This document shows, one piece after another, positions 16,326 through 25,588 of a DNA stretch of 45,467 nt; position 1 is the stretch's first letter; each line of letters begins with the position of its first letter. The DNA lies in NCBI GenBank assembly GCA_016842085.1, contig JAEVEX010000038.1, positions 1 to 45,467 on the forward strand. Direction: 5' to 3'. The notes under the pieces are model-generated. The model made no database searches. It saw nothing but the letters and a program-made list of their open reading frames with translations, and was not told the origin of the DNA. The translations under genes and the position numbers were made by a program. Origin of the DNA: Candidatus Thermoflexus tengchongensis. GTDB lineage: Bacteria; Chloroflexota; Anaerolineae; Thermoflexales; Thermoflexaceae.

Positions 16326-17098
16326 GGAAGGCGGTGAGGCGGATCATCGCGATCCTCCAGGAGTGGATATTCCTCCTGCTGGCCTTACTGGTGGCCGCCT
16401 GCACCGCCCAACCGGTGCCGCCCACCGCCACGCCGACCCATCGGCCCACCGCCACGCCCGTGGCCACCCGGACGCCCACGCCGGTGCCCACGGCCACCCC
16501 TACGGCCCCGCCGACCCTCACCCCCTCGCCTGCGCCGCTGCCCACCTGCACCCCCGTGCCGGAAGGGGTCGTCTACGTCATTGACGATGCGGTTTACGGC
16601 GACCTGGAGCCCGGGATTGAGCTGGGGGTGTGGGAAGCGACCGAGGTGTTGCAGCAGGCCCTGGAGCGGCGCGCCCCAGCCTGGGCGCAGTACCGGGTGA
16701 AAGCGGTGGAAAACCCCGTGCATCCGCTCCACGGTTCGCTGGCCGATGAGATCTGGGGGGTGGCCCACGCCCCGCTCACGCTGGTCAACCCCCGGGTGCT
16801 GCTGGTCACCGCCGGGGTGGCCCTGGACTGGCAGGTTCCCCAGGATCGCCCCCTCCCCGACGCCATCAGCGAGATCGGGGGCCAACTATGGGAGCATTAT
16901 TTGGCTTTTAGCTTTAACCCCAAGGTGCGCGCGCAGCACCCGGAGGTGGCCAACGCCGCCTCCTACGCCCTCTACGCCTTCTTCGGCTACGACCGGGAGA
17001 AACTCCAGGTCTGGGCGGCGGAATACGATGCCCTGTTCGGTCACCTGCAACCCCGCATCACCCCCCGCGGATGTCGTATAAGCAGCCAGACACCATAA
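16322..17098 (+). CDS. Hypothetical lipoprotein with Thr/Pro-rich spacer
   Basis: A 258-aa predicted lipoprotein. The signal peptide ends in LVAAC, with the lipidated Cys near residue 22. A spacer of about 50 residues of repeating Pro-Thr-Ala follows, with [15 protein letters not shown] as an example. A globular domain of about 170 residues follows, with no recognised family ([20 protein letters not shown] near its start). The spacer should hold the domain away from the membrane, a style common in Chloroflexota. It overlaps the preceding gene by 4 nt and lies 26 nt before trpB. Confidence 0.65.
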   Translation: MRKAVRRIIAILQEWIFLLLALLVAACTAQPVPPTATPTHRPTATPVATRTPTPVPTATPTAPPTLTPSPAPLPTCTPVPEGVVYVIDDAVYGDLEPGIELGVWEATEVLQQALERRAPAWAQYRVKAVENPVHPLHGSLADEIWGVAHAPLTLVNPRVLLVTAGVALDWQVPQDRPLPDAISEIGGQLWEHYLAFSFNPKVRAQHPEVANAASYALYAFFGYDREKLQVWAAEYDALFGHLQPRITPRGCRISSQTP

Positions 17099-17124
17099 GG
17101 GAAACCCGAGATAGGAGATCACCC

Positions 17125-18498
17125 ATGCGCGATCGAACTCGATTCCTGCTTTCCGAGGAGGACATCCCGAAGGCCTATTACAACATCCTGGCGGATCTCC
17201 CTTTTGAACTGCCGCCGGTGCTTCATCCGGCCACCGGCCGGCCGATCGGGCCGGAGGATCTGGCCCCCCTTTTCCCGATGGCCCTGATCCAGCAGGAGGT
17301 CAGCCGGGAGCGGGAGATCGAAATCCCGGAGCCGGTCCGGGAGATCTACCGGCTTTACCGGCCCACCCCTCTGATCCGGGCGCGCCGGCTGGAGAGAATG
17401 CTGGATACCCCCGCTCATATCTATTACAAGTATGAGGGGGTGAGCCCGGCCGGAAGCCACAAGCTCAACACCGCCCTGGCCCAGGCGTTCTATAACAAAC
17501 AGGAGGGCGTGCGGGGCCTGACCACGGAGACCGGCGCCGGTCAGTGGGGCAGCGCCCTGGCGATGGCCTGCCGGTTTTTCGACCTGGAATGCACCGTGTT
17601 CATGGTCAAGGTGAGCTACCATCAGAAGCCCTACCGCCGCATCCTGATGGAGACCTTCGGCGCCCGGGTGATCCCCAGCCCCAGCCCGGAGACCGCTGCC
17701 GGCCGCAAGGTGCTGGCCGAAAACCCGGATTCCCCCGGCTCTCTGGGGATCGCCATCAGCGAGGCGGTGGAGGCCGCGGCCACCAGCGGCGGACGTTTGA
17801 AGTATAGCCTGGGCAGCGTCCTCAACCACGTCCTGCTCCACCAGACCGTGATCGGCCTCGAAGCGAAGAAACAAATGGAGCTGGCCGGGGAGTATCCGGA
17901 TCTGGTGATCGGCTGCGTGGGCGGGGGAAGCAACTTCGCCGGGCTGGCGCTGCCGTTCATGCGGGACCGGCTCGTGGAAGGGCGACCCACGCGCTTCATC
18001 GCGGTCGAGCCCACAGCGGCCCCCAGCCTGACCAAAGGCGTTTACGCCTACGATTACGGCGATACGGTGCGCACCACGCCCCTGCTCAAGATGTATACCC
18101 TGGGCCATACCTTCACGCCGGCCCCGATCCACGCCGGAGGACTCCGTTACCACGGCATGGCGCCCATCCTCTGCGCCCTGTATGAGAAAGGCCATCTGGA
18201 AGCCGTGGCGTATCCTCAGACGAAGGTCTTCGAGGCCGCCGTGCTCTTCGCCCGGGCAGAGGGGATCATCCCCGCCCCCGAGTCCGCCCACGCCATCCGT
18301 GCGGTCGTCGACGAGGCGCTGCGGGCGAAAGAGGAAGGCGTGGCCCGCGTGATCCTGTTTAACCTGAGCGGACACGGGCACTTCGACTTGGCGGCTTACG
18401 ATCAGTATCTGCGGGGGGAGCTCGCGGATTACGAATATCCAGCCGAGGAGGTTGCCCGCGCGCTGGCCTCTCTTCCATCCGTCGGTGCTGCGGCCTGA
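17125..18498 (+). CDS. trpB: Tryptophan synthase beta chain, TrpB2 type
   Basis: A 457-aa PLP enzyme that joins indole and serine to make tryptophan. The PLP lysine is in [15 protein letters not shown], the substrate loop in [11 protein letters not shown], and the phosphate-binding glycines in CVGGGSNF. Length and the long N-terminal part are typical of TrpB2, which usually works without a tight TrpA partner; no trpA is nearby. AGGAG lies 7 nt before the ATG. A strong hairpin follows the stop. Confidence 0.93.
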   Translation: MRDRTRFLLSEEDIPKAYYNILADLPFELPPVLHPATGRPIGPEDLAPLFPMALIQQEVSREREIEIPEPVREIYRLYRPTPLIRARRLERMLDTPAHIYYKYEGVSPAGSHKLNTALAQAFYNKQEGVRGLTTETGAGQWGSALAMACRFFDLECTVFMVKVSYHQKPYRRILMETFGARVIPSPSPETAAGRKVLAENPDSPGSLGIAISEAVEAAATSGGRLKYSLGSVLNHVLLHQTVIGLEAKKQMELAGEYPDLVIGCVGGGSNFAGLALPFMRDRLVEGRPTRFIAVEPTAAPSLTKGVYAYDYGDTVRTTPLLKMYTLGHTFTPAPIHAGGLRYHGMAPILCALYEKGHLEAVAYPQTKVFEAAVLFARAEGIIPAPESAHAIRAVVDEALRAKEEGVARVILFNLSGHGHFDLAAYDQYLRGELADYEYPAEEVARALASLPSVGAAA

Positions 18499-18538
18499 TC
18501 CGCACCCGCGGAGGGGATCCCGGACAGGGCTTCAAATC

Positions 18539-18571
18539 GCCGGGCGGGCCGCTGAAAGTGGCCCGCCCGGC
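18539..18571 (+). terminator. 12-bp GC hairpin after trpB
   Basis: GCCGGGCGGGCC (18539-18550) pairs perfectly with GGCCCGCCCGGC (18560-18571) around a 9-nt loop. It starts 40 nt past the trpB stop. There is no T-run, so this is a likely but non-canonical terminator. Confidence 0.55.
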
Positions 18572-18682
18572 TACCTATCCCCCAGGGGAAAATCCCGCGG
18601 TGGAACGCCCGGGAAGCAGGCTGACCATGCGCTTCTTCGACAGAACCCGGAGGATCAGCCCGCGTGAAACCGGATCCCCCGG

Positions 18683-18990
18683 ATTTCCACGGCCTGTGGA
18701 AAACCCGAGAGATCCCCCCAGATATGGGAGGAGAGGTGGCCATAGCCCCAGGATATCGGCCCCTCCCGACGGAATTCCCCGCTACAGAGCTGGGGAAAAC
18801 CAGCGTGAAACCTGTGGAAAAGAAGGTCAGATTGGGGATAACTTGTCCCCAGGAGAGATCCCCTTTCCCCACTTTCCACAGCCTTCTATACCGGTAACCG
18901 GTCCAATCCGCCAGATATAGGGGCGGCAGAGTTTTCCACAGTTTCCATGAGTTTTCCACATCCTCTCCTATTAAACAGATTTTCCACAGT
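18683..18990. other. DnaA-box cluster, candidate replication origin (oriC)
   Basis: This gene-free region holds at least five exact TTTTCCACA 9-mers, close to the DnaA box TTATNCACA. They are at 18695-18703 and 18813-18821 on the minus strand, and at 18932-18940, 18952-18960 and 18980-18988 on the plus strand. Near matches are CTTTCCACA at 18872-18880 and TTATCCCCA (minus) at 18833-18841. The boxes point inward from both sides toward AT-richer sequence around 18880-18920. The whole gap 18499-19232 lacks a gene. The candidate is not beside dnaA or dnaN, which are not in the window. DnaA titration is an alternative role. Confidence 0.55.
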
Positions 18991-19043
18991 CCGTCTTCCG
19001 GAACGATCCGGGGATCCCTGGGGGCCTTCCCCAAAATCTGGCG

Positions 19044-19092
19044 TATAATCCCCTACGCTTCCGCACATCTGGAGCCTGTGCAGGAGATGTGC
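19044..19092 (+). promoter_or_regulatory. Consensus -10 and leader hairpin upstream of dehydrogenase
   Basis: TATAAT at 19044-19049 is a perfect -10 but has no good -35 at the normal distance. About 14 nt downstream GCACATCT (19063-19070) pairs with AGATGTGC (19085-19092), giving an 8-bp stem in the putative leader. The remaining leader to 19232 shows no known riboswitch. Confidence 0.35.
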
Positions 19093-19232
19093 CCCCGGGA
19101 TCTCCACAATCCACAGAACCTGCGACGGCTGCGATATTTCTCATGCTGGCGATAAAATCAGGATCTGAGCGGCTGAGCCTCATGCTCGGTGCCCCGCTCA
19201 ACCCCAGAAGCCCTTACAAAGAGGAGCGCACT

Positions 19233-20255
19233 ATGGAAGGGGAACCGCGTCGGGTTCTGATCACGGCCCGTTTTGATTCGGAGTGGGTCGCCCGCTGGCA
19301 GGCCCGCTGGCCGATGTTGCGGTTTGAGGTTTATCCGACCCGGCATCCGGAGAAGATCCCTCTGGAGATCTGGCGGGAAGTTGAGATCCTCTACACGTTC
19401 AGCACGCTCCCTCCGCCGGAATGGGTGCCCCGTCTGCGATGGGTGCAGCTGCATTCCGCCGGTGCGGATCATGTGCTGGAGCACCCCCTCTTTCGAAGCG
19501 AGGTGCTGTTCACCACAGCCAGCGGGGTGCACGCCATCAATATGGCGGAGTATGTGTTCGCCATGGTGCTGGCATGGTTCCACCGGGTCCCTCGCATGCT
19601 GGAATGGCAGGCCCGCGCCGAGTGGCCTCCCGATCGGGAACGCTGGCCCCTGTTCGTTCCCGAGGAGCTCTGGGGAAAGACCATTGGCATCGTGGGCTAC
19701 GGCAGCATCGGACGTCAGGTTGCACGCCTGGCGAAGGCGTTTGGCATGCGGGTGCTGGCCATGCAACGGGGGGAAGACCGACGGGATCGGGGATTCGTCT
19801 TCCCCGGGACCGGGGATCCGGAAGGGGTCCTGCCGGATCGCTATTACCCGCCCGCCGAGCTCCACGCGTTGCTGGCCGAGAGCGATGTGGTAGTGATCGC
19901 TGTCCCTCTGACGCCGGAGACCCGGGGGATGTTCGATGAAGCGGCCTTCCGGGCCATGAAACGAACTGCTTTCCTGGTCAACATCGCCCGCGGCCCGATC
20001 TGCCAGGAGGCGGCGCTGGTGCGGGCGCTCCAGGAGGGCTGGATTGCCGGAGCCGCGCTGGATGTCTTCGAGCAGGAGCCCCTTCCTCCTCATCATCCGC
20101 TCTGGCGATTGCCCAACGTGCTGATCAGCCCGCATGTGGCCGGGTTTACCCCTCATTACGATGCCCGGGCTGCACAGATCTTTGAGGAAAACCTGGACCG
20201 TTATATGCGGGGCGAATCGCTATGGAATGTCGTGGATAAGACACGGGGATATTGA
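19233..20255 (+). CDS. D-isomer-specific 2-hydroxyacid dehydrogenase family protein
   Basis: A 340-aa NAD(P)-dependent dehydrogenase that should interconvert 2-hydroxy and 2-oxo acids. The nucleotide fold begins at TIGIVGYGSIGRQVARLAKA (about residue 150). The catalytic Arg lies in VNIARGPICQE, the Glu in DVFEQEPLP, and the His in SPHVAGFTPHY. The variable substrate domain starts with RVLITARFDSEW. GAGGAG precedes the ATG. It is the first gene after the DnaA-box region. Substrate is not predictable; close relatives include phosphoglycerate- and glyoxylate-reductase-like enzymes. Confidence 0.88.
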   Translation: MEGEPRRVLITARFDSEWVARWQARWPMLRFEVYPTRHPEKIPLEIWREVEILYTFSTLPPPEWVPRLRWVQLHSAGADHVLEHPLFRSEVLFTTASGVHAINMAEYVFAMVLAWFHRVPRMLEWQARAEWPPDRERWPLFVPEELWGKTIGIVGYGSIGRQVARLAKAFGMRVLAMQRGEDRRDRGFVFPGTGDPEGVLPDRYYPPAELHALLAESDVVVIAVPLTPETRGMFDEAAFRAMKRTAFLVNIARGPICQEAALVRALQEGWIAGAALDVFEQEPLPPHHPLWRLPNVLISPHVAGFTPHYDARAAQIFEENLDRYMRGESLWNVVDKTRGY

Positions 20256-20589
20256 TGCTTTCAGATGCCATGCCCTTCTCCAGAGCCTGGTTCGGGTAAC
20301 GGCAGGGAACTTCCAGGGGTGGGTGGGACTACCCTTCAGCGGCCCCGCTCACCTTTACGGGCCCTTGCCGCCGAACCCCTACATGTGGCGGATTATGGTC
20401 CTCGAACCGCTATATTTGGGGGAAACAGCGGGGAAACCGTTCACGAAAGCCTCACGGGACCTTCACCAAACGGCCACGGAGGAGAGCCTGGAGCGGCGTT
20501 AACATGCTATTGCCTGTGATGGGAGGCAGCAGGTCTGGCAACAGCGGTCTGCTTCCCTGCGGGCACATGGCGAAACCGGGAGGTTCGGC
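20256..20589 (+). other. Intergenic region without a recognised gene
   Basis: This stretch of 334 bases shows no convincing coding frame or RNA gene. Near its end GGGAGGCAG pairs with CTGCTTCCC (about 20520-20556) with one G-T pair, upstream of the PRC-barrel gene. A short leader element is possible. The rest is unexplained. Confidence 0.3.
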
Positions 20590-20841
20590 ATGACGGAAGC
20601 CGCTCATGAGCTCGCCGGGAAATCGCTGATCTGCCCGGATGGCGTGCTGGGCACTGTGGCCGAGGTGCTGGTGGATCCAGAAACCGGGCGTCCCACCCAT
20701 CTGATCTGGCGGGAGCCGGTGATCCTTTATCAGGAGATCAGCATTCCTATCTCCTATATTGAGGGCGTGGATGGCGAGGGGATCCGCCTGCGGGTTCGCC
20801 GCGAAGAGATCGAACGCCTGCCTCGCTTTGTCTGGCGTTGA
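20590..20841 (+). CDS. Small PRC-barrel-like protein
   Basis: An 83-aa protein resembling the PRC-barrel or DUF2171 type of small beta-barrel: LAGKSLICPDGVLGTVAEVL, then a PETGRPTHLIWRE strand and an EEIERLPRFVW ending. Such proteins bind RNA or partner proteins, but the function here is unknown. GGGAGG lies 8 nt upstream of the ATG. It is followed closely by a small membrane protein gene. Confidence 0.65.
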   Translation: MTEAAHELAGKSLICPDGVLGTVAEVLVDPETGRPTHLIWREPVILYQEISIPISYIEGVDGEGIRLRVRREEIERLPRFVWR

Positions 20842-20862
20842 TTTCCCCGGGGAGAATGCATC

Positions 20863-21117
20863 GTGTCGCTCGACGATCTGATCTTCTGGATGGTCAGCGG
20901 ATTGGAGGCGATGTCAACGCCTCCTCCCACCCCGGCTCCTTCCCCCTATCAGGTGTTCATTCCGGCAGTGGGCGCGCCTTCCCCGGCATCCCCCGGGGTA
21001 GCAGCACCCCGGCTTCCCTTTTTAGAAAGCCCGTGGTTTTATCTGGCCTTAGGGGTGCTGGTGGGCGCGTGGCTGGCGCTGCGCGCTCTGGAGCGCCGGG
21101 GGAAGCCGGGCCGATGA
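20863..21117 (+). CDS. Small single-span membrane protein
   Basis: An 84-aa protein starting at GTG with GGGGAG upstream. Residues 1-20 are hydrophobic, a Pro/Ser-rich middle (STPPPTPAPSPYQ) follows, and one clear membrane helix (WFYLALGVLVGAWLALRAL) sits near the C-terminus with a basic end. No family is recognised. It lies 21 nt after the PRC-barrel gene, so the two are likely cotranscribed. Confidence 0.5.
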   Translation: MSLDDLIFWMVSGLEAMSTPPPTPAPSPYQVFIPAVGAPSPASPGVAAPRLPFLESPWFYLALGVLVGAWLALRALERRGKPGR

Positions 21118-21190
21118 ATGCAAGAAGAAGAGGGATCCAGAAGGGGGAGAGGCCGGCTTGTCTTCCCCGAACCCAGCGGCGTAAGCCCTG

Positions 21191-21231
21191 AAAACAAAAG
21201 CCGGCGGAAGGAGCCCTTGCCTTCCGCCGGC
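21191..21231 (-). terminator. Intrinsic terminator of tRNA-Pro
   Basis: On the minus strand a perfect 12-bp stem (21220-21231 with 21200-21211) is followed by TTTTGTTTT. It begins 5 nt after the tRNA-Pro 3' end. Confidence 0.88.
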
Positions 21232-21235
21232 GCTG

Positions 21236-21310
21236 TCGGGGCGGGCGGATTTGAACCGCCGACCTCGTGGTCCCGATCCACGCGCGCTAACCTGGCTGCG
21301 CCACGCCCCG
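21236..21310 (-). tRNA. tRNA-Pro(CGG)
   Basis: Complete 75-nt cloverleaf on the minus strand: acceptor CGGGGCG/CGCCCCG, D stem GCGC/GCGC, anticodon stem CGTGG/CCACG around loop ATCGGGA (anticodon CGG), T arm GGCGG/TTCAAAT/CCGCC, discriminator A. The C1-G72 pair is typical of tRNA-Pro. CCA is not encoded. It has its own promoter and terminator. Confidence 0.97.
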
Positions 21311-21321
21311 TCTCGGTGCAG

Positions 21322-21350
21322 ATTATATCCCCACCCGATGTTCCTGGCAA
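21322..21350 (-). promoter_or_regulatory. Promoter of tRNA-Pro
   Basis: On the minus strand TTGCCA (21350-21345) and a perfect TATAAT (21327-21322) are 17 bp apart. The -10 lies 11 nt before the mature tRNA end, so the transcript starts almost at the tRNA. Confidence 0.85.
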
Positions 21351-21444
21351 GGATCCCTGCCCGCATGGGGCCTGTCCCCGGGTTGCTCTACCAGGCTCGT
21401 CATTGCAGGAAGATAATGGAGTGAGAATGTGCAGGAGGTCTTCC

Positions 21445-22746
21445 ATGGGCTGGACCGGACCGCTGGTGGAGGTGCGCAACGTTTCAAAGATCTATGGGCG
21501 GCCGCCGCGTCAGGTCGTGGCGGTGGAGCGGGTTTCGTTTGAGATCCGTCCGGGCGAGTTTGTGGCCTTGCTGGGCCCCTCCGGCTGCGGGAAATCCACC
21601 CTGCTGCGGATGATCACCGGCCTGGCCCAGCCCAGCGAGGGGGAGATCCGTTACCGGGGTCAGCCGCTGCGGGGGGTCAATCCCTATGCGACCATTGTGT
21701 TCCAGACCTTCGCCCTCTATCCATGGTTGACGGTTCTGGGCAACGTGGAGCTGGCTCTGAAAGCCCGTGGGGTGCCCCCATCGCAGCGTCGGGAACGGGC
21801 CCTTCAGCTGATCGACCTGGTGGGCCTGGATGGTTTCGAGCATGCCTATCCCCGGGAGCTCTCCGGCGGGATGCGCCAGAAGGTGGGTTTCGCCCGGGCC
21901 CTGGCGGCCGAGCCCGAGCTGCTGTGCATGGACGAGCCGTTCTCCGCCCTGGATGTGCTGTCGGCAGAAGCCCTGCGGGGCGAGCTCATGGAACTCTGGC
22001 TCTCCAAACGTCTGCCGATCCAGGCCATCCTCCTGGTCACCCACAACATTGAGGAAGCGGTCTGGATGGCCGACCGCCTCATCCTGATGGATAAGGATCC
22101 GGGTCGGGTGATCGCCGAACTGGAGGTTCGGCTGCCGCATCCGCGCCGGCGCAAGGATGCCTACTTTCAGACGATGGTGGATCGGGTGTATGCGACGATC
22201 GCAGGGCAGACGGAGGAGCAGGTGCCCGGGAAGCGGCCGGGGGAGCCGGGCCGGGCATATCGGATGCCGGAGGCCCGCATCAATGCGGTGGCCGGGTTGA
22301 CAGAGAAGCTCCTGGAGGAAGGCGGGTGGGCGGATCTCTATCGCCTGGCGGAAGAGCTGCGTTATGAGCTGGACGATCTGTTGACGATTGTGGAGGCAGC
22401 TGAGCTGCTGGGGTTTGTGAAGGTGGCGGAGGGTGACATCACCCTTACGCCCCTGGGGGAAGCCTTCGCCGAGGCCAGCATCCTGGCCCGCAAGGAGATC
22501 GTGGCCGGGCGTATCCTTCGCCTTCCGATCATCCGCTGGATCTACGAAACCCTCCATGCGGATGATGATGGCCGGGTGAGCGCGGATTACTTCCGCGAAC
22601 AGCTCCAGCTGGATTTCACCCCGGAGGAGGCGGAGCGGCAGCTGGATATCGCCATTCACTGGGGCCGTTATGCGGAGCTCTTCGCATACGATGAGGATTC
22701 CGATGAGCTGTTCCTGGAGGAAATCCCTGCGCCGGCGATGGAATGA
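21445..22746 (+). CDS. ABC transporter ATPase with C-terminal AAA-associated domain
   Basis: A 433-aa ATPase of the nitrate/sulfonate/taurine importer group (SsuB/TauB-like). Walker A is GPSGCGKST (near residue 44), the signature LSGGM, Walker B ELLCMDEPFSALD, and the switch His lies in VTHNIEEAVW. After about residue 265 it carries an extra domain of some 150 residues rich in Glu and Leu (LRYELDDLLTIVEAAELLGF), matching the AAA-associated C-terminal domain (PF09821). No permease or binding protein is adjacent, so it is an orphan. AGGAGGT lies 5 nt before the ATG. Confidence 0.87.
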   Translation: MGWTGPLVEVRNVSKIYGRPPRQVVAVERVSFEIRPGEFVALLGPSGCGKSTLLRMITGLAQPSEGEIRYRGQPLRGVNPYATIVFQTFALYPWLTVLGNVELALKARGVPPSQRRERALQLIDLVGLDGFEHAYPRELSGGMRQKVGFARALAAEPELLCMDEPFSALDVLSAEALRGELMELWLSKRLPIQAILLVTHNIEEAVWMADRLILMDKDPGRVIAELEVRLPHPRRRKDAYFQTMVDRVYATIAGQTEEQVPGKRPGEPGRAYRMPEARINAVAGLTEKLLEEGGWADLYRLAEELRYELDDLLTIVEAAELLGFVKVAEGDITLTPLGEAFAEASILARKEIVAGRILRLPIIRWIYETLHADDDGRVSADYFREQLQLDFTPEEAERQLDIAIHWGRYAELFAYDEDSDELFLEEIPAPAME

Positions 22747-22775
22747 GCCACGGTCATGCCGGGGTCTGGGTGGCT

Positions 22776-22808
22776 GCGGGGGGCGCTAAAGGCGCCCCCC
22801 GCTTTTTT
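22776..22808 (+). terminator. Intrinsic terminator after ABC ATPase
   Basis: A perfect 11-bp stem (22776-22786 with 22792-22802) with a 5-nt loop is followed by six T residues. It lies between the ATPase gene and the convergent transketolase gene. Confidence 0.92.
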
Positions 22809-22855
22809 CTCCCTCCTCAACGTTGGGAGGCCGGGCGTGGCGCAGGGGGATTTTC

Positions 22856-24883
22856 CTATCGCCCGATCAACCGTCGGGCCTCTTCGACGACCCGTTCCAC
22901 GGTGAAACCGAGGCGCCGGTAGACCTCGGGGTAGGGGGCGGAGGCGCCGAAGCGCTCCAGCCCGATCACCGCGTCCGCATAACGATACCACCCCCACGGG
23001 ATCCCCGCCTCGATGGCCAGCCGGGGGACTCCTGGGGGAAGCACGGCACGCCGATAGTCTTCGGGCTGGGCCTCGAAAAGTTCCCACGATGGCATGCTGA
23101 CCACGCGGGTCCGAATCCCCTGAGCTTCCAGCTGCTCCCGCGCCGTGAGGGCCAGGGCCACCTCGGAACCGGTGGCGATCAGGATCAGATCGGGTTTCCC
23201 ATCCCGGGCCTCGGCCAGCACGTAAGCGCCTCGCGCCAGCCCGGAAGCCGGGGCCAGCTCGCGCCGGTCGAAGATCGGCACCTTCTGTCGGGTCAGGATC
23301 AGGGCAACGGGCCCGTCGCGCCGGCGCAGGGCGACCTTCCACGCCTCGGCCACCTCATTGGCATCGGCCGGTCGGATCACCCAGAGGTTCGGGATCGCCC
23401 GCAGGGCGGTCAGATGTTCCACCGGCTGATGGGTAGGCCCGTCTTCTCCCAGAGCGATGCTGTCGTGGGTGAAGACATAGATCACCGGCCGGCGCATGAT
23501 CGCCGCCAGGCGGATGCTCGGCCGCATGTAGTCGCTGAACACCAGGAAGGTGCCGCCGTAAACCCGGAAGGGCCCATACAGGCTCATCCCGTTGAGGATG
23601 CCGCCCATCGCATGCTCCCGCACGCCGAAATGGATGTTCCGCCCCTCGAAGCGGCGGCGGCCGATGGCCGGGAACCCATGCAGGTAAGTCTGGGTGGATT
23701 CCATGAGATCCGCGCTGCCCCCCACCAGGTTCGGGATCACCTTCGCCAGGGCGTTGAGCACTTTCCCCGAGGCCGCCCGGGTCGCCATCCCATCGGGGGA
23801 AGGCGGGAAGGTGGGGATCGCCTCCTCCCAGCCATCGGGCAGCTCCCCCCGCCACCAGCGTTCCCATTCCGCCGCAAGCTCCGGGTAGGCGGCGGCGTAT
23901 CCCTCCCATCGGGCCCGCCACTCGGCCTCCCAGCGCGCCCCTTCCTCGATCAGCCCCCGCATATGGGCGTAAACGGCCTCCGGGACATAGAACGGGGGCT
24001 CCACGGGCCATCCCAGGCGTTCTTTGGTGCGGCGCACCTCGTCGGCTCCCAGGGGCGCGCCGTGCGCTTCGGCCCGATCCTGCTTGTTCGGGCTTCCATA
24101 AGCGATATGGGTGTGGCAGATCAGCAGGGAAGGCCGATCCTCCACCTGCTGGGCCTCCGCCAGGGCCTGGGCCACCGCCACGCGGTCATGGCCATCGAGG
24201 TCCAGCACGTGCCAGCCGTAGGCCCGAAAGCGGCCGGCCACATCCTCCGTAAAGGCGAGGTCCGTGGGGCCATCGATGGAGACATCGTTGTCGTCGTAGA
24301 GGACGATCAGCCGTCCCAACCCCCAGTGGCCCGCCAGGGAGGCCGCCTCGTGGGAGATCCCCTCCATCAGATCGCCGTCGGAGGCGATCGCATAAACGAA
24401 GTGATCCACAATGGGGAATCCCGGGCGGTTGAAGCGTTCCGCCAGGAGGTGGGCCGCCAGGGCCATCCCTACGGCGTTGGCGAATCCCTGGCCCAGCGGT
24501 CCGGTGGTGGTCTCAACCCCCCGGTGGGGATCGTATTCGGGGTGCCCGGGCGTGGCGCTGCCCCACTGGCGGAACCGCTGGATCTCTTCCATCGGCATGT
24601 CATAGCCGGAAAGGTGGAGGAGGGCATAGAGCAGCATCGAGCCATGCCCGGCGGAGAGAACCAGGCGATCCCGGTTGGGCCAGAGGGGATTGCGAGGGTT
24701 ATGGCGCATGAAGTATCGCCATAACACATAGGCCGCGTCGGCCATCCCCATGGGCATCCCGGGATGTCCCGATCGGGCCTGCTCCACCGCGTCCATCGTC
24801 AGGGCGCGGATGGCGTTCACACAAAGCTGATCCAGCTCGGGGTTCAGGGTGGGAAGTTTCAACACTCGCTGGGCCATGGTCAT
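22856..24883 (-). CDS. tkt: Transketolase
   Basis: A 675-aa thiamine-diphosphate enzyme that moves two-carbon units between sugar phosphates in the pentose phosphate and Calvin pathways. Seen in order: [20 protein letters not shown], the substrate loop [19 protein letters not shown], the TPP/metal motif GDGDLMEG-like [14 protein letters not shown], the pyrimidine domain [20 protein letters not shown] and [19 protein letters not shown], and the C-terminal domain. Length is normal. GAGG lies upstream of the ATG. A hairpin separates it from a short gene upstream. Confidence 0.95.
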   Translation of the reverse strand: MTMAQRVLKLPTLNPELDQLCVNAIRALTMDAVEQARSGHPGMPMGMADAAYVLWRYFMRHNPRNPLWPNRDRLVLSAGHGSMLLYALLHLSGYDMPMEEIQRFRQWGSATPGHPEYDPHRGVETTTGPLGQGFANAVGMALAAHLLAERFNRPGFPIVDHFVYAIASDGDLMEGISHEAASLAGHWGLGRLIVLYDDNDVSIDGPTDLAFTEDVAGRFRAYGWHVLDLDGHDRVAVAQALAEAQQVEDRPSLLICHTHIAYGSPNKQDRAEAHGAPLGADEVRRTKERLGWPVEPPFYVPEAVYAHMRGLIEEGARWEAEWRARWEGYAAAYPELAAEWERWWRGELPDGWEEAIPTFPPSPDGMATRAASGKVLNALAKVIPNLVGGSADLMESTQTYLHGFPAIGRRRFEGRNIHFGVREHAMGGILNGMSLYGPFRVYGGTFLVFSDYMRPSIRLAAIMRRPVIYVFTHDSIALGEDGPTHQPVEHLTALRAIPNLWVIRPADANEVAEAWKVALRRRDGPVALILTRQKVPIFDRRELAPASGLARGAYVLAEARDGKPDLILIATGSEVALALTAREQLEAQGIRTRVVSMPSWELFEAQPEDYRRAVLPPGVPRLAIEAGIPWGWYRYADAVIGLERFGASAPYPEVYRRLGFTVERVVEEARRLIGR

Positions 24884-24918
24884 CGTGGGCCTCGCTTTGT
24901 GAAGTTTTTATATAAACG

Positions 24919-24951
24919 GCCGGGCGGGGCACCCGGGGGACCCCGCCCGGC
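24919..24951 (-). terminator. Hairpin upstream of tkt (terminator or attenuator)
   Basis: GCCGGGCGGGG (24919-24929) pairs with CCCCGCCCGGC (24941-24951), an 11-bp stem. On the minus strand it is followed by CGTTTATATAAAAAC. It lies between a 51-codon open frame and tkt, where it may end the short transcript or attenuate tkt. Confidence 0.5.
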
Positions 24952-25005
24952 TCTCCAAACTCCCTTATGGGAGCGATGGGGTTTTTTAAAGAATGCATAG
25001 CAGGT

Positions 25006-25161
25006 TCAGGTTGAGGTCGGGAGAGGCGGGGCGCGGATCACCTCCCCCCACCGGGCCAGGAGGTCGAGCGGGCGCGCGACGAGCTGGAGCCCCTCCGGGC
25101 CCGCGAGGAGATGCGGGATCCGCACCTCCGCCCGCGTGAGCCAGAGATCCAGCCGCCGCAT
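25006..25161 (-). CDS. Short protein of 51 aa, unknown
   Basis: An ATG preceded by GGGAGGTGAGCGCG opens a 51-codon frame starting MRRLDLWLTRAEVRIPHLL and ending LPTST. The strong ribosome site and the terminator-like hairpin downstream support translation. Leu- and Arg-rich; no family recognised. It could also be a leader peptide for tkt. Confidence 0.4.
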   Translation of the reverse strand: MRRLDLWLTRAEVRIPHLLAGPEGLQLVARPLDLLARWGEVIRAPPLPTST

Positions 25162-25318
25162 CGCGCTCACCTCCCTGGCCAGCCCAGGATTCGCGGGCGG
25201 GCGTGGCCACTTTTATAGTTTAACGGGGCTGTGTGAACATTTCGTTAGCAGCGATCTACCTCCTGCTTCGCCCTTCCTCCCCGCGAGGGGGAGGGGGGCT
25301 GGGGGGGGGACCTGCCGA

Positions 25319-25582
25319 TCACCCGGAGCCGGATTCATCCCGGAGCAGATCTTCCAGGTTCAGCGTCCGGAACAGGCGCTCCCGGGCTTCCCCGGGCATC
25401 GAGACCCGGCCATACTGGCGGTAGAGCTCGATGGTTCGCCGGGTTGTGTTGAACACCACATGGCAATCCGGGCATTCCTCCAGGTGTCGCTCCAGCTCCC
25501 GGCAAAGATGCTCGGCGAGCTCCCCATCCAGATAGAGAGAGATCTGGCCCAGCCATTCCTCACAACGTTTTGACAGGGGCAT
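25319..25582 (-). CDS. Anti-sigma factor, zinc-finger (zf-HC2) type
   Basis: An 87-aa cytoplasmic protein with the anti-sigma zinc motif H-x3-C-x2-C in RHLEECPDCHVVF (near residues 33-45), after a Cys at the N-terminus (SKRCEEWL). There is no membrane span, so it is a soluble regulator. The start has GGGAGGT upstream that overlaps the end of the sigma gene, 6 nt away, which ensures coupled synthesis. It should hold the adjacent ECF sigma factor inactive until a signal, often redox, releases it. Confidence 0.85.
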   Translation of the reverse strand: MPLSKRCEEWLGQISLYLDGELAEHLCRELERHLEECPDCHVVFNTTRRTIELYRQYGRVSMPGEARERLFRTLNLEDLLRDESGSG

Positions 25583-25588
25583 CCCGGG

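Noticed and set aside
20256-20589. A coding frame or riboswitch between the dehydrogenase and PRC-barrel genes
   Set aside because: No frame has a ribosome site or family motif, and no known riboswitch core was recognised.
21445-22746. The ABC ATPase as the missing ModC
   Set aside because: It lacks a molybdate TOBE domain and instead has the nitrate/sulfonate-type ATPase with an AAA-associated C-terminus; it also has its own terminator 5 kb away.
22823-24724. A 633-codon open frame antisense to transketolase
   Set aside because: Transketolase motifs fix the true strand; the antisense product has no recognisable domain.
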